Origin: Pseudomonadales bacterium
GTDB lineage: Bacteria; Pseudomonadota; Gammaproteobacteria; Pseudomonadales; Azotimanducaceae
Direction: 5' to 3'
DNA: 51,234 bases
NCBI GenBank assembly: GCA_028283025.1
Contig: JAPYNO010000013.1
Location: forward strand, 1 to 51,234
Translations under genes and position numbers: made by a program
Shown here: piece by piece, positions 27,281-36,435 of the stretch
Layout of the letters: every line of letters starts with the position of its first letter
How positions within the stretch are numbered: the stretch's first letter is position 1
Notes under the pieces: model-generated
The model's database searches: none
What the model saw: the letters and a program-made list of their open reading frames with translations, nothing else
What the model was told of the DNA's origin: nothing

Positions 27281-28237
27281 GTGTTGAAGATACTGCTTGA
27301 GCGCCTGCCGCGCGCGCTGCTCCTGTGCCTATCTCCTGTCTTGCCGGTTGCGCGGCAAATTCGCTATGAGCGCTATTTGCGTGGCTTTGAGGAGCATCGA
27401 CGACTTGAGCGCGCCGATGCCGTCATCGTTTCATTTGGCAAGAGCGGCCGAACCTGGCTTCGCGTCATGCTGTCGCGCTTCTTCGGCATTCGATATGGAC
27501 TGCCGAGTCACAGCCTCATGGGGTTTGACAACCTGAGTCGCCGCCACAGCGCGATTCCGAAGCTGCTCTTCACGCACGACAACTATCTTGCCGACTTCAC
27601 GGGTGAGCGAGCGAACAAGTCCGACTATCTCGGCAATCGCGTGCTGCTGCTCGTTCGCGACCCCGCGGATGTCGCGGTTTCGCAGTATTTTCAGTGGCGG
27701 CACCGCATGAAACCGCGCAAGAAGCGCATCAACGCCTACCCCGCGCACGGCACCGAGATGGAAATCGCCGACTTTGTGCTCGAAGGCGGTGGCGTGCTTG
27801 ACCGCATCATTGAGTTCATGAACCTGTGGGCGGGCGAGCGTGAGCGATTTGGCGACGCGCTGATGATTGTGCGCTATGAGGACCTGCGCGCCGAGCCTGA
27901 AGCATGGCTTGCGAAGATGGTCGAATTTCTCGGCACGCCCGGGACTGCGAGCGAGATCGCCGAGGCCGTGGAATTTGCGTCGGTCAAGAACATGCGCAAC
28001 ATGGAATTGAGGCGTGGGTTCCAAGGTGGTGGACAGCGTATGCGCGCCGGGGATGAATCAAATCCTGATTCCTACAAGGTTCGCCGCGCCAAGGTCGGCG
28101 GCTATCGAGACTATTTCTCGGCAAGTGAATTGACGCGGATTGATCGTATCATTGAGCAAACACTGACGCCGGAATTGGGCTATGCTCGCACTGCGGATTT
28201 GGCGGAAGGGCGCCCCGCGCAGGTGAAGGAATCATGA
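27281..28237 (+). CDS. Sulfotransferase-domain protein
   Basis: The 318-residue protein has the two PAPS-binding signatures of sulfotransferases: the 5'-phosphosulfate loop SFGKSGRTW (51-59) and the 3'-phosphate motif RDPADVAVSQYF (126-137), followed by MIVRYEDLRAEPEAWL and a C-terminal Y-K-V-R-R segment. It should transfer sulfate from PAPS to a hydroxyl on a sugar, lipid or small molecule. The GTG start gives the expected length; the N-terminus is basic and hydrophobic and may associate with the membrane. The next gene overlaps by 4 bases (ATGA) and is probably its functional partner. Confidence 0.88.
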   Translation: MLKILLERLPRALLLCLSPVLPVARQIRYERYLRGFEEHRRLERADAVIVSFGKSGRTWLRVMLSRFFGIRYGLPSHSLMGFDNLSRRHSAIPKLLFTHDNYLADFTGERANKSDYLGNRVLLLVRDPADVAVSQYFQWRHRMKPRKKRINAYPAHGTEMEIADFVLEGGGVLDRIIEFMNLWAGERERFGDALMIVRYEDLRAEPEAWLAKMVEFLGTPGTASEIAEAVEFASVKNMRNMELRRGFQGGGQRMRAGDESNPDSYKVRRAKVGGYRDYFSASELTRIDRIIEQTLTPELGYARTADLAEGRPAQVKES

Positions 28238-29193
28238 CTACAATTGCCGAAGACCAGCGTCAATATTGTGTGTTCATCCACACTAACGACAAGCAGTCCC
28301 TCGGGGCGAGGGTCGGCGCTTATGCGCTCAAGCGCAATTCGGCGCACGCCGAGCAGTTCGATGTGCATATCATCCATACACGCGACTACCCGTTCATGCG
28401 CGAGTACGAAGGCAAGACCTATCTGCGCGATGGCGTGCGCTGGACATGGCTGAATGATGATCTACAGTCGTTTACGCCCCTGCGGTTCGCTGCGCCCAAG
28501 CTGATGGGCTATCAAGGCCGCGCAGTGCTGACAGATCCCGATATTTTTGCGGTTGCAGACATCTTCGAACTCCTGTCGAGAGACATGGGCGGCAAGGCGA
28601 TTCTTTCCCGTATGCGTTCCGGCCCCAAAGGGCTGATTGACAAGATGTGGGCGAGTTCGGTCATGTTGCTCGACTGCGCAAAGCTTAAGCACTGGAATGC
28701 GGAAGCGGGGTTTCGCGAGATGTTTGAAGGGATGCGCGACTATCAGCACTGGGTGGGCTTGAAGCTCGAAGAGCAGGACACGATCGGCATCTTGGAATCA
28801 GAATGGAACGACTTTGATCGATTCACGTCGAAAACGCGCATGCTACACAACACCAAACGGCGCACCCAGCCTTGGAAGGCGGGATTGCCACCAGATTGGC
28901 GCCCCGCCGAGCGCTTTCGACTTTTTCCGCCAGCGGCATGGATACTGCGCGCCAAGCGTAAGCTCTTTGGCGACTATGCGTTTGTCGGTCAATACAAGCC
29001 GCATCCAGACCCCAATCAAGAACGCTATTTTTTCGCGCTACTCAAGGAATGCGTCGAACAGGGACTGGTCAGCGAGGATGAGATACGCGAAGAGATGCGC
29101 TGCAATCACGTTCGCCACGATGCCTTGGAAGTGCTTGATCGCGTAGCGCCGCTCGCCGCGCCGCCAGCGGCGCCGATGCCACTGCCCGCCTAG
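28234..29193 (+). CDS. Putative glycosyltransferase (GT8-like) coupled to sulfotransferase
   Basis: I recognise no exact family. The 319-residue protein has a Rossmann-like start (CVFIHTNDKQSLGARVGAYALKR), a DPD motif (D101, D103) in AVLTDPDIFAVADI and a late HNTKRRTQPWK segment; together these are reminiscent of GT-A glycosyltransferases of the GT8 type, which hold a metal and nucleotide sugar with a DxD motif and a late His/Lys motif. It ends in a short alanine-proline tail. The ATGA overlap with the sulfotransferase gene indicates translational coupling, so both may decorate the same glycan or glycolipid. The substrate is unknown. Confidence 0.6.
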   Translation: MTTIAEDQRQYCVFIHTNDKQSLGARVGAYALKRNSAHAEQFDVHIIHTRDYPFMREYEGKTYLRDGVRWTWLNDDLQSFTPLRFAAPKLMGYQGRAVLTDPDIFAVADIFELLSRDMGGKAILSRMRSGPKGLIDKMWASSVMLLDCAKLKHWNAEAGFREMFEGMRDYQHWVGLKLEEQDTIGILESEWNDFDRFTSKTRMLHNTKRRTQPWKAGLPPDWRPAERFRLFPPAAWILRAKRKLFGDYAFVGQYKPHPDPNQERYFFALLKECVEQGLVSEDEIREEMRCNHVRHDALEVLDRVAPLAAPPAAPMPLPA

Positions 29194-29300
29194 TAGCCGA
29201 CTCAGTACGCACTGCGGACTTCGATAGACTTACGCCCGTGCTTCTCGCACTACGCCGAAGCGCATAATCTTACAAAAACAGTTCGACACAAGGAGTCACC

Positions 29301-29741
29301 ATGAAAACCCTACTTTCCATATTGTGCCTGTCCACATGGTTCATTGCCGCAGCGCCTACGCTTGCGGGCGACCTTGTGCTCGAAGTCAAAGGCGTTCGCT
29401 CAAGTGAGGGTGATGTGTACGCAGGGGTGCACATACCCACGCCTGGCGTCAAGTTTCCTGCGGAAGAAGGCTCGGTACACACCTTCAAGACGCCCGCGCG
29501 AGCAGGGACGATCACCGTCGTCTTCAAGGATGTGCCACCTGGCGAGTATGCGCTCACCGCCTTCCACGATGAAGACGGCAGCGGCGAAATGAACGTCAAC
29601 GCACTCGGCATCCCAACCGAAGGCTATGCGTTTGGCAATGATGCCACCGGCTTTATGGGCGCGCCCAAGTTTGAGGATGCTGCCGTCACCTTGGCGGAGG
29701 GCGCACAGAGCGTGACGGCATCCGGCTCCATGATGTATTGA
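29301..29741 (+). CDS. DUF2141-family exported protein
   Basis: The 146-residue protein has a signal peptide (MKTLLSILCLSTWFIAAAPTLAG) and one domain of the DUF2141 type: LVLEVKGVRSSEGDVYAGV, VFKDVPPGEYALTAFHDEDGSGEMNVN and GIPTEGYAFGNDA. Its function is unknown and it should be periplasmic or secreted. A good AAGGAG lies eight bases before the ATG. The carotenoid oxygenase gene follows after 21 bases in the same direction, so the two are probably an operon. Confidence 0.88.
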   Translation: MKTLLSILCLSTWFIAAAPTLAGDLVLEVKGVRSSEGDVYAGVHIPTPGVKFPAEEGSVHTFKTPARAGTITVVFKDVPPGEYALTAFHDEDGSGEMNVNALGIPTEGYAFGNDATGFMGAPKFEDAAVTLAEGAQSVTASGSMMY

Positions 29742-29762
29742 CTGGCGGTTGGATAAGGGGCC

Positions 29763-31277
29763 ATGGCCATGCAACGTCGGGATTTTTTGAAATCGAGCGC
29801 AGTGTTGGGTGTCGCCAGCCTCGCGCCGCGCATTGCGTATTCGATCAGCGAGGATTGGTCGGCGGAGTTTGCGAGCGCACTTCGCCAAGACCCGAGGCTT
29901 CTCGGCTGGAAGACCCCAGCATCCGATGCGTTTGCTGCGGCGGCTCTTCGCATTGAAGGCGCATGGCCCGGAGCGCTCGAAGGTACATTTTGGCGCAACG
30001 GACCCGCTGTGCATGATCGGCACGGCCTGCGCTATCAACACTGGTTCGACGGCGATGGCTTGTTGCAGGCGTTTCGCATTGGCGCGGGTCGGGTTGATCA
30101 CCATGCGCGCGTCCTGAAGACACCGAAGCTGCGCGCTGAGGACGAGGCCGCGCGGCGCCTCTACTCTGGATTTGGCACCCATGTGCCGGACGGCGCGCGG
30201 CTGCGCAAGCCGGATGATGTGAACACCGCCAATATCTCGGTGCTCGCACACCACGGCGAATTGCTCGCCTTGTGGGAAGGCGGCTCGGCAAGTCGGGTTG
30301 ATCCTGAGTCCTTGCGCTGGCAAGGGTTCAAGTCTTGGGGGCAAGGTTTTGAAGGCGTGCCATTCACCGCACACCCGAAGGTCGATCCCGATGGCACGCT
30401 GTGGGCCTTCGGCTATGCGCTCGGTGCGCAGCATCAGCTTGTGCTCTATCACATCTCACCCAAGGGCGCGCTGGTGAAGACGGCTTTGGTACCGATCAGT
30501 GACTTCGGGATGCTGCACGACTTTGTCATCACCGACAAGCATCTCGTGTTCATGATTCCGCCGCTGGTGATGGAGATGGGCATGGAGACAAGCTTTATCG
30601 ATTCGCACCGCTGGCGGCCCGAGCTTGGTTCGCGCGTGCTTGTAGTCGCCAAAGACAATTTCGAGGATAGGCGCTGGTACGAACTGCCGCCTGCGTTCGG
30701 CTTCCATCACGGCAACGCCTGGGAGGAAGCGGACGGTACGATCCATTTCGACCAGTGCCTTGATGACGATGCGAGTCTTGTGTTCGACGCCTTGCGCAAC
30801 GTCATGCGCGGTCATCTTGACGGCTTTGGCGCAGCTTTCGGACGCTATGCGCGAATGCGCCTACTCCCTTCTGGCGGCGCGTCCATGGACATCACCGTTG
30901 ATGGTGCAGATTTTCCACAAATTTCGCCGAGCCATGTCGGTCTTCGCAATCGCTACCTCTACCATCTAGGCGTTGCCGACAGCGAGGACTGGTATCTGCG
31001 CAGCCTCGTGAAGCGCGACCTAGACAATGACCGCCTGCAGACGTTCGACTTTGGTACTGGCAAAATTCCCGAGGAGCATGTGTTTGTGCCGCGACAGGCG
31101 AGCGAGCAGGAAGACGCGGGCTGGCTCGTCGGGACGGTGCTCGACTACCAGCACGGAATAAGCGGCCTCAATGTCTTCAACGCCCAGCACATTGAAGACG
31201 GCCCGCTCGCAACCGCGTGGCTGCCCTATCCCTTGCCGCTTGGGTTCCATGGGTGTTTTCGGTCGGGTCTTGTCTGA
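29763..31277 (+). CDS. Carotenoid oxygenase (RPE65/lignostilbene type), Tat-exported
   Basis: The 504-residue protein belongs to the carotenoid cleavage oxygenase family, whose non-haem iron is held by four histidines. Likely ligands are in AHPKVDPDGTLWAFGY, LHDFVITDKHLVFM, FHHGNAWEE and the final LGFHGCF. The N-terminus MAMQRRDFLKSSAVLGVASLA is a twin-arginine signal, so the folded iron enzyme is exported. It should split a polyene or stilbene double bond with dioxygen. Carotenoids, apocarotenoids and lignin-derived stilbenes are all possible substrates. No carotenoid synthesis gene is in the window. Confidence 0.92.
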   Translation: MAMQRRDFLKSSAVLGVASLAPRIAYSISEDWSAEFASALRQDPRLLGWKTPASDAFAAAALRIEGAWPGALEGTFWRNGPAVHDRHGLRYQHWFDGDGLLQAFRIGAGRVDHHARVLKTPKLRAEDEAARRLYSGFGTHVPDGARLRKPDDVNTANISVLAHHGELLALWEGGSASRVDPESLRWQGFKSWGQGFEGVPFTAHPKVDPDGTLWAFGYALGAQHQLVLYHISPKGALVKTALVPISDFGMLHDFVITDKHLVFMIPPLVMEMGMETSFIDSHRWRPELGSRVLVVAKDNFEDRRWYELPPAFGFHHGNAWEEADGTIHFDQCLDDDASLVFDALRNVMRGHLDGFGAAFGRYARMRLLPSGGASMDITVDGADFPQISPSHVGLRNRYLYHLGVADSEDWYLRSLVKRDLDNDRLQTFDFGTGKIPEEHVFVPRQASEQEDAGWLVGTVLDYQHGISGLNVFNAQHIEDGPLATAWLPYPLPLGFHGCFRSGLV

Positions 31278-31328
31278 TACGAATAGGGCTTCTCGGTAGA
31301 CTGCGAACTCCCTAATACGAGCGACGCT

Positions 31329-33413
31329 ATGGATGAGCCGAAATCACTCGACAGCCTCTTTAAGGAGAAACTGTTCCGAATACCGGACTACCAGCGAGGC
31401 TACGCTTGGGGTCGTAGTCAGTTGGATGCGTTTTGGGACGATCTCATTAACCTGCCTAGCAGTCGCTTTCACTACACAGGTGTGCTAACTCTGAAAGAGA
31501 TTCCGTCCAACGAGGTTCGGCAAGACGACAAGGAATTCTGGCTGATCGATGACCATTCCTATAAGCTATACCACATCGTTGATGGTCAGCAGCGATTGAC
31601 GACATTCACACTGTTTCTTCAAGCCTTTGTTCAGGTGCTTCGCAGCTTGCCGGAAAACGAGTGCAAAACAGATGGTGCGATCTACTTGACGGATACGCTG
31701 ACCATTGCGGATGTCGAAGGCAAGTTTCTGTTCAAGGACAAACCGGCTGGAGATGCCTTTCGCACATACAAGTTCGGCTACACGGTTGACAACCCCAGCT
31801 ACCAGTACATGCGGTACCGAATTTTGGACGAACCGGGCAGTGGCACGGTGCTTGAGACCTTCTACACACTCAACCTCGCGAATGGGAAGCACTATTTCAG
31901 AGAGCAATTGCGAATTTGGTATGAGAGGGAAGGAATCAAAGGACTACAAGATTTGTATCGCACGCTGACCAAACGATTCCTGTTCAATGAGTATGTGATC
32001 AAGGACGAGTTTGACGTTTTTGTCGCTTTTGAGACGATGAACAACCGTGGCAAGACGCTTTCAGATTTGGAGCTGCTCAAGAACCGTTTGATTTACCTGA
32101 CGACGCTCTACACAGATAAAGAGCTGGACCCAGCAGAGCGTAAAGAACTCCGTGACTCGATCAACGAAGCTTGGAAAGAGATTTACTTCCAGTTGGGGCG
32201 CAACAAGTCGAAACCTTTGAATGACGATGAATTTTTGCAAGCTCACTGGATGATGTACTTCAAGTACTCACGGAGCACCGGGCGAGCCTACATCAAGTTC
32301 CTGCTTGATGAACAGTTTGCGCCGCGGCGTGTCCATCCTAAAATCGACAACCGGATTGAAATGGAGGAAGCCAAGGAGCAGCTATCGGACGCGGATCGGG
32401 AAGCCGATGAAGAAAGTGCGGTGGATGAGGTCGAGACCAGTGAGTCGAAAATGGCGGATAAATTACAACCGATTGAGATTCTCGAATATGTCAAGAGTCT
32501 CAGGGAATCTTCGGTTCACTGGTTTGGCACTTTCTATCCTGACATCGCCGGCAACCTCACGGAGAGCGATATAGCGTGGATCCAGCGATTGAATCGACTT
32601 GGTATGAAATATTTCCGGCCGCTGATAATGGCGATTTTGAAGACATGTGAAGATTCTGCTCAGCGCGTCCCCATCTTCAAGGAGATCGAACGATTCATCT
32701 TCGTTGTGTTCCAAATGACCGGAACTCGCTCCAATTACAGCAGTGCCGAATTCTTCAAGGCTGTGCGTAAGATCAACCATGGCGACATGGAATTGGCGGA
32801 GTTGAAGAACAGACTTCGGAGTCGGATGAGCTATTGGGTTACTGATCAAGGCAAGTTTGTGGACCTCGACTTCTACTCGTTACTTGAGAAAAAATTTAGC
32901 AACAACGGTGATGGCTACTATGATTGGTCGGGTCTGCATTACTTTCTTTATGAGTACGAGTTGAGCCTGCTTTCCTGTAGCCGGCAAGAAAAGGTTGACT
33001 GGACATCTTTGCTCAAGACACCGAAGGACAAGATTTCTATAGAGCACATCTACCCACAATCCGAGACAAGAGAATGGAAGCCTGCCTTCAAAGGCAAGCG
33101 CAAGAAAGAGCGAGACGCCTACCGCAATAGCTTGGGAAACCTGTTGCTTCTCTCATCCTCTATCAATTCTTCGCTTCAAAATGATTCTTTTGCGGAAAAG
33201 AAACACCCCAAATTCAACAGCGACGGAAGGAAGCTTCGCAACGGCTATGACGATGGCTCGCATTCGGAAATCGAAGTTTCCCGATACCACAATTGGGGTC
33301 CAGAAGAGATCCGTGAACGAGGCATTCGAATGTTGAAATTCATGGAGAAGAGGTGGGACATTCGATTCGCTGATGACGCTGCTAGGGAGAAGCTGCTGTT
33401 CATCCCTGAATGA
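31329..33413 (+). CDS. GmrSD-like DUF262/DUF1524 restriction protein
   Basis: The 694-residue protein joins a DUF262 domain, with RIPDYQRGYAWGRSQLDAFWDDL (residues 17-39) and the nucleotide-linked IVDGQQR (83-89), to a C-terminal DUF1524 nuclease with a His-Me-finger type ISIEHIYPQSE around residue 570 and a following SLGNLLLLSSSINSSLQND. This is the fused layout of GmrSD type IV restriction enzymes, which cut DNA with glucosylated or otherwise modified bases. An acidic linker (about 337-380) separates the halves. The gene is more AT-rich than its neighbours, which suggests recent acquisition. An AAA/PD-(D/E)XK gene follows in the same direction. Confidence 0.9.
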   Translation: MDEPKSLDSLFKEKLFRIPDYQRGYAWGRSQLDAFWDDLINLPSSRFHYTGVLTLKEIPSNEVRQDDKEFWLIDDHSYKLYHIVDGQQRLTTFTLFLQAFVQVLRSLPENECKTDGAIYLTDTLTIADVEGKFLFKDKPAGDAFRTYKFGYTVDNPSYQYMRYRILDEPGSGTVLETFYTLNLANGKHYFREQLRIWYEREGIKGLQDLYRTLTKRFLFNEYVIKDEFDVFVAFETMNNRGKTLSDLELLKNRLIYLTTLYTDKELDPAERKELRDSINEAWKEIYFQLGRNKSKPLNDDEFLQAHWMMYFKYSRSTGRAYIKFLLDEQFAPRRVHPKIDNRIEMEEAKEQLSDADREADEESAVDEVETSESKMADKLQPIEILEYVKSLRESSVHWFGTFYPDIAGNLTESDIAWIQRLNRLGMKYFRPLIMAILKTCEDSAQRVPIFKEIERFIFVVFQMTGTRSNYSSAEFFKAVRKINHGDMELAELKNRLRSRMSYWVTDQGKFVDLDFYSLLEKKFSNNGDGYYDWSGLHYFLYEYELSLLSCSRQEKVDWTSLLKTPKDKISIEHIYPQSETREWKPAFKGKRKKERDAYRNSLGNLLLLSSSINSSLQNDSFAEKKHPKFNSDGRKLRNGYDDGSHSEIEVSRYHNWGPEEIRERGIRMLKFMEKRWDIRFADDAAREKLLFIPE

Positions 33414-33696
33414 ACCACTCGGAGGAACTCTCGACGAAACCCTCGCGCAGCAGGCCAAACCGAAGGAAGCGGCAACTTGTAAGGATTACTTACCAGTTCG
33501 ATAGGACAGGGTGCGACGGCCGATATTCGCTTCCGGTGAAGAAGCAGATACCGCGCAAACGCTTCATGCCGGATCATGGTCTCAGCATATCGCATTCTTT
33601 CTATGCGCCTAAATGTCAGAAAATTTCGTTACGTTCTCTGTATGGTGCAGCACACTCCATTTTGGCAAAATAACCCTATGTGAAACGGCTCGCGCC

Positions 33697-35463
33697 ATGC
33701 CAACCCCATCGCCCCCCATCCCCTACGGCTGGTCCGACTTCGCCCTCATGCGGCGGGAGCGCAGCCTGTATGTAGATAAGACCCGGTTCCTGCGCGATCT
33801 GGAGAATGAGCGTTTCGCATTCCTCATCCGCCCTCGCCGGTTCGGCAAGTCCTGCTGGGTGTCCATTCTTGAGCACTACTATGACCGTTGGCGCAAGGAA
33901 AACTTTGAAGCGTTGTTCGCGGGCACGGACATCGGACAAGCGCCCACCGTTAACCGCAGCCGCTACGTCATTTTGCGATTCGATTTCTCGGCATTCGAAG
34001 ACACCCCGGAGACACTAAAGGAGCGCTTCGAGACCTACTGCGAGATAAAGCTGAGGGCAGCGCTTCGCCGCCATCCGGACCTGTTTCCCGACGAGTCAGT
34101 CAAGCAAATCCTGTCCTTGCCATCAATCAACGCTCGGCTTAGCGCATTGTTCGAGCAAGCGAATGAGCGACAGATACCACTATATGTGCTGATCGACGAG
34201 TACGACAACTTCGCCAACACCGTGCTCAGCTCGAGGGGTGCCGAAACCTACCATTCGTTCACCCACAGCAGTGGCTTCTATCGCAGCTTCTTCGCCACGC
34301 TCAAGGCTGGCACCGCCAGCGGCGCGGTGGAACGGCTGTTCGTGACCGGCGTCTCTCCCATCACCATGGACGATGTCACCAGCGGCTTCAACATCGGCGC
34401 CAACATCAGCCTCGATCATCGTTTCAACGAATTGCTCGGCTTCACCGAGGCCGAGGTCAGGAAGATCATCGAAACCTACCGTGACAGCGGCGCGGTGCGC
34501 AAAGATCCCGAACAGGTCTTAGGGGTGATGCGCGAGTGGTACAACGGCTACCGATTCTCCGAGGAAGTGGACATCGACCTCTACAACACCGACATGGTGC
34601 TGTACTACGTGAAGGCGCTAGTCAACAATGGCGAAGGCCCAAGAGAACTCATCGACCACAATGTCCGTATCGACTACGGCAAGCTGCGCCATCTGCTTAC
34701 CGTGAACCGACAGCTCAATGGTAACTTCGACCTACTCCGTCACATCGTTGGCGAAGGCTATGCGGACAGCCAAATTCAGAGCGGATTTCCACTAGAGCAT
34801 CTCAACCAGCGCGAGAACTTCCTCTCCTTGCTGCACTATTTCGGCCTGCTCAGCATCCGCGGCGAGCACAACGGGCGTCCGCGCCTCGGCATCCCCAACC
34901 AGACCGTCCGGCGGCTGATCTACGGCTACCTGCGCGACGCCTACCGGGATGTGGAGCTATTCTCGGTGGACTTCCACCATCTCGCGCAGATCACCTACGA
35001 CATGGCTTACCACGGCGCTTGGGAGCCGGTGATGGCGTTTCTTCAAGGTGCCATCGCTGAGCAGACGGGCATCCGCGACTACATCCAAGGCGAAAAGGTG
35101 GTGCAGGGCTTCCTCGCCGCCTACCTGAACGTCACCGAATGCTTTGCGTTCCATACCGAGCGCGAACTCGCCAAAGGCTACGCAGACATCTGTTTGGAAC
35201 CTGTTCTCTCTCGGCATCCGGGCATCCGCTACGGCTATGTCATCGAGCTGAAGTACCTCAAGCGATCCGACACGGTCGATGAGAAGCGCATCGCCGAAGT
35301 CGCGGACAAAGCCGAATCCCAACTGCAAGGCTATCTAGCTGACGCACGGCTCGCGCAGCAGTTCCCAGAGGTGCGCTTCACCGGCCTCGCGATAGTGTTC
35401 CACGGATGGGAGATGGCGCACACAAGCGCGGTTCATCTCGACTCCGCGCCTGATTCGCGATAG
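33697..35463 (+). CDS. AAA-ATPase-like protein with C-terminal PD-(D/E)XK nuclease-like domain
   Basis: The 588-residue protein follows the AAA-ATPase_like plus PDDEXK_9 layout: SDFALMRRERSLYVDKT, the Walker A-like IRPRRFGKS (44-52), a Walker B-like VLIDEYDN, an REWYNGYRF segment in the middle, and a C-terminal GYADICLEP ... YVIELKYLK nuclease core. Such proteins are widespread, often multi-copy and linked with mobile or defence regions, but their function is unproven. The ATG at 33697 (MPTPSPP) fits relatives; an in-frame ATG at 33613 adds 28 residues. It converges on the dioxygenase gene with two bases between stops. Confidence 0.88.
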   Translation: MPTPSPPIPYGWSDFALMRRERSLYVDKTRFLRDLENERFAFLIRPRRFGKSCWVSILEHYYDRWRKENFEALFAGTDIGQAPTVNRSRYVILRFDFSAFEDTPETLKERFETYCEIKLRAALRRHPDLFPDESVKQILSLPSINARLSALFEQANERQIPLYVLIDEYDNFANTVLSSRGAETYHSFTHSSGFYRSFFATLKAGTASGAVERLFVTGVSPITMDDVTSGFNIGANISLDHRFNELLGFTEAEVRKIIETYRDSGAVRKDPEQVLGVMREWYNGYRFSEEVDIDLYNTDMVLYYVKALVNNGEGPRELIDHNVRIDYGKLRHLLTVNRQLNGNFDLLRHIVGEGYADSQIQSGFPLEHLNQRENFLSLLHYFGLLSIRGEHNGRPRLGIPNQTVRRLIYGYLRDAYRDVELFSVDFHHLAQITYDMAYHGAWEPVMAFLQGAIAEQTGIRDYIQGEKVVQGFLAAYLNVTECFAFHTERELAKGYADICLEPVLSRHPGIRYGYVIELKYLKRSDTVDEKRIAEVADKAESQLQGYLADARLAQQFPEVRFTGLAIVFHGWEMAHTSAVHLDSAPDSR

Positions 35464-35465
35464 CT

Positions 35466-36311
35466 TTAGCTGACGATACTCACCCGCTGCATCTCACGCC
35501 GTTGTCCAGCATAGTCATCTATCGGGCAATGCAGGAGGCAGCGGTTGTCCCAGATGGCGAGCGTGTGCGGGTGCCATGTCAGGCGGAAACAAAACTGTTC
35601 CTTGATGGCGTGTGCATTCAGTGCTTCGATCAGCGGCGCGCTGTCCTCTTCGCCGAGGCCAACGATGGCGGCGAGGTGCAAGGGACTGAGGTGTAGGCTG
35701 AAGGCGCCAGTCTCAGGATGGCGGCGAACGAGCGGATGCTCGGCTTCTGCGCTGTCATGCGCTAGCGAGTCGGTGCGGTCTTGCGCGCGCCCTGCGGAAC
35801 TTGCGAATGCGCCGGATTTCTGATGGACGCGCTTCGAGGTGAAGATGCCGCGCAGCGGCTTGATGCGTTTCTTGACCGCATCGGGCAGGGCGTGGTAGGC
35901 AAGCTGCATGTTGCTAAAGAGGGTGTCGCCGCCAGATTCCGGTACTTCCAACGCATAGAGCATGGTGGCCTTGGCGGGTTCGGCAAGATAGGGCGTGTCG
36001 GTGTGCCAGCCGCCGCCAAATACGCCCGTATCCCAAGGCTCTTTGGCGACAGGCGCGACGAATGGCTCGCCGGGCAAGTGGCACAGAAATGGATACTGCG
36101 TCAAGTTCCCGAAAACCCGTCCAATTCGAGTGAGATCCTTGGGTTCAAGCCGCTGGTTGCGAAAGATCAGCAGGTGATGATCGCACAGTGCCTGTCCTAG
36201 TTCGGTGGCGAGTGATGCGTCAATCGGGGCGCTCAGGTCGATACCGCTGATCTCGGCGCCGAGCACTGGCGATGCGCGGCGCAGTCCAAGATGTGCCTGC
36301 GAGGTGTCCAT
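35466..36311 (-). CDS. TauD/TfdA-family Fe(II)/2-oxoglutarate dioxygenase
   Basis: The 281-residue enzyme has the iron-binding triad of the family: H103 and D105 in GGGWHTDTPY and H261 in CLLHCPIDDY, followed by arginines for 2-oxoglutarate (RREMQR). LLIFRNQRLEPKDLTRIGRVFG is typical of the TauD start. It should hydroxylate and often thereby cleave a substrate such as taurine or an aryloxyacetate; the substrate cannot be told. I chose the ATG at 36311 (MDTSQAH) because the preceding 12 residues look like leader. It is divergent from nqrA. Confidence 0.9.
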   Translation of the reverse strand: MDTSQAHLGLRRASPVLGAEISGIDLSAPIDASLATELGQALCDHHLLIFRNQRLEPKDLTRIGRVFGNLTQYPFLCHLPGEPFVAPVAKEPWDTGVFGGGWHTDTPYLAEPAKATMLYALEVPESGGDTLFSNMQLAYHALPDAVKKRIKPLRGIFTSKRVHQKSGAFASSAGRAQDRTDSLAHDSAEAEHPLVRRHPETGAFSLHLSPLHLAAIVGLGEEDSAPLIEALNAHAIKEQFCFRLTWHPHTLAIWDNRCLLHCPIDDYAGQRREMQRVSIVS

Positions 36312-36358
36312 GCCGTTGATAGTGCGCGTCTCACAGCGGGTATGCAAGCGAACCTCTG

Positions 36359-36364
36359 TATAAT
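36359..36364 (+). promoter_or_regulatory. -10 element upstream of nqrA
   Basis: A perfect TATAAT lies 71 bases before the nqrA ATG. No clear -35 hexamer was found. It would give a leader of about 65 bases that includes a GCGCGATTTCGTGCGC dyad (36377-36392). Confidence 0.45.
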
Positions 36365-36435
36365 CGCCGCACGCAAGCGCGATTTCGTGCGCGCTTGATT
36401 ACTTGCACTTGTTCAAGGGAAGCCACCCCCAAGAC

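Noticed and set aside
29400..30452. 350-codon minus-strand open frame
   Set aside because: It is antisense to the DUF2141 and carotenoid oxygenase genes, whose signals and motifs are clear; its translation looks like a random shadow.
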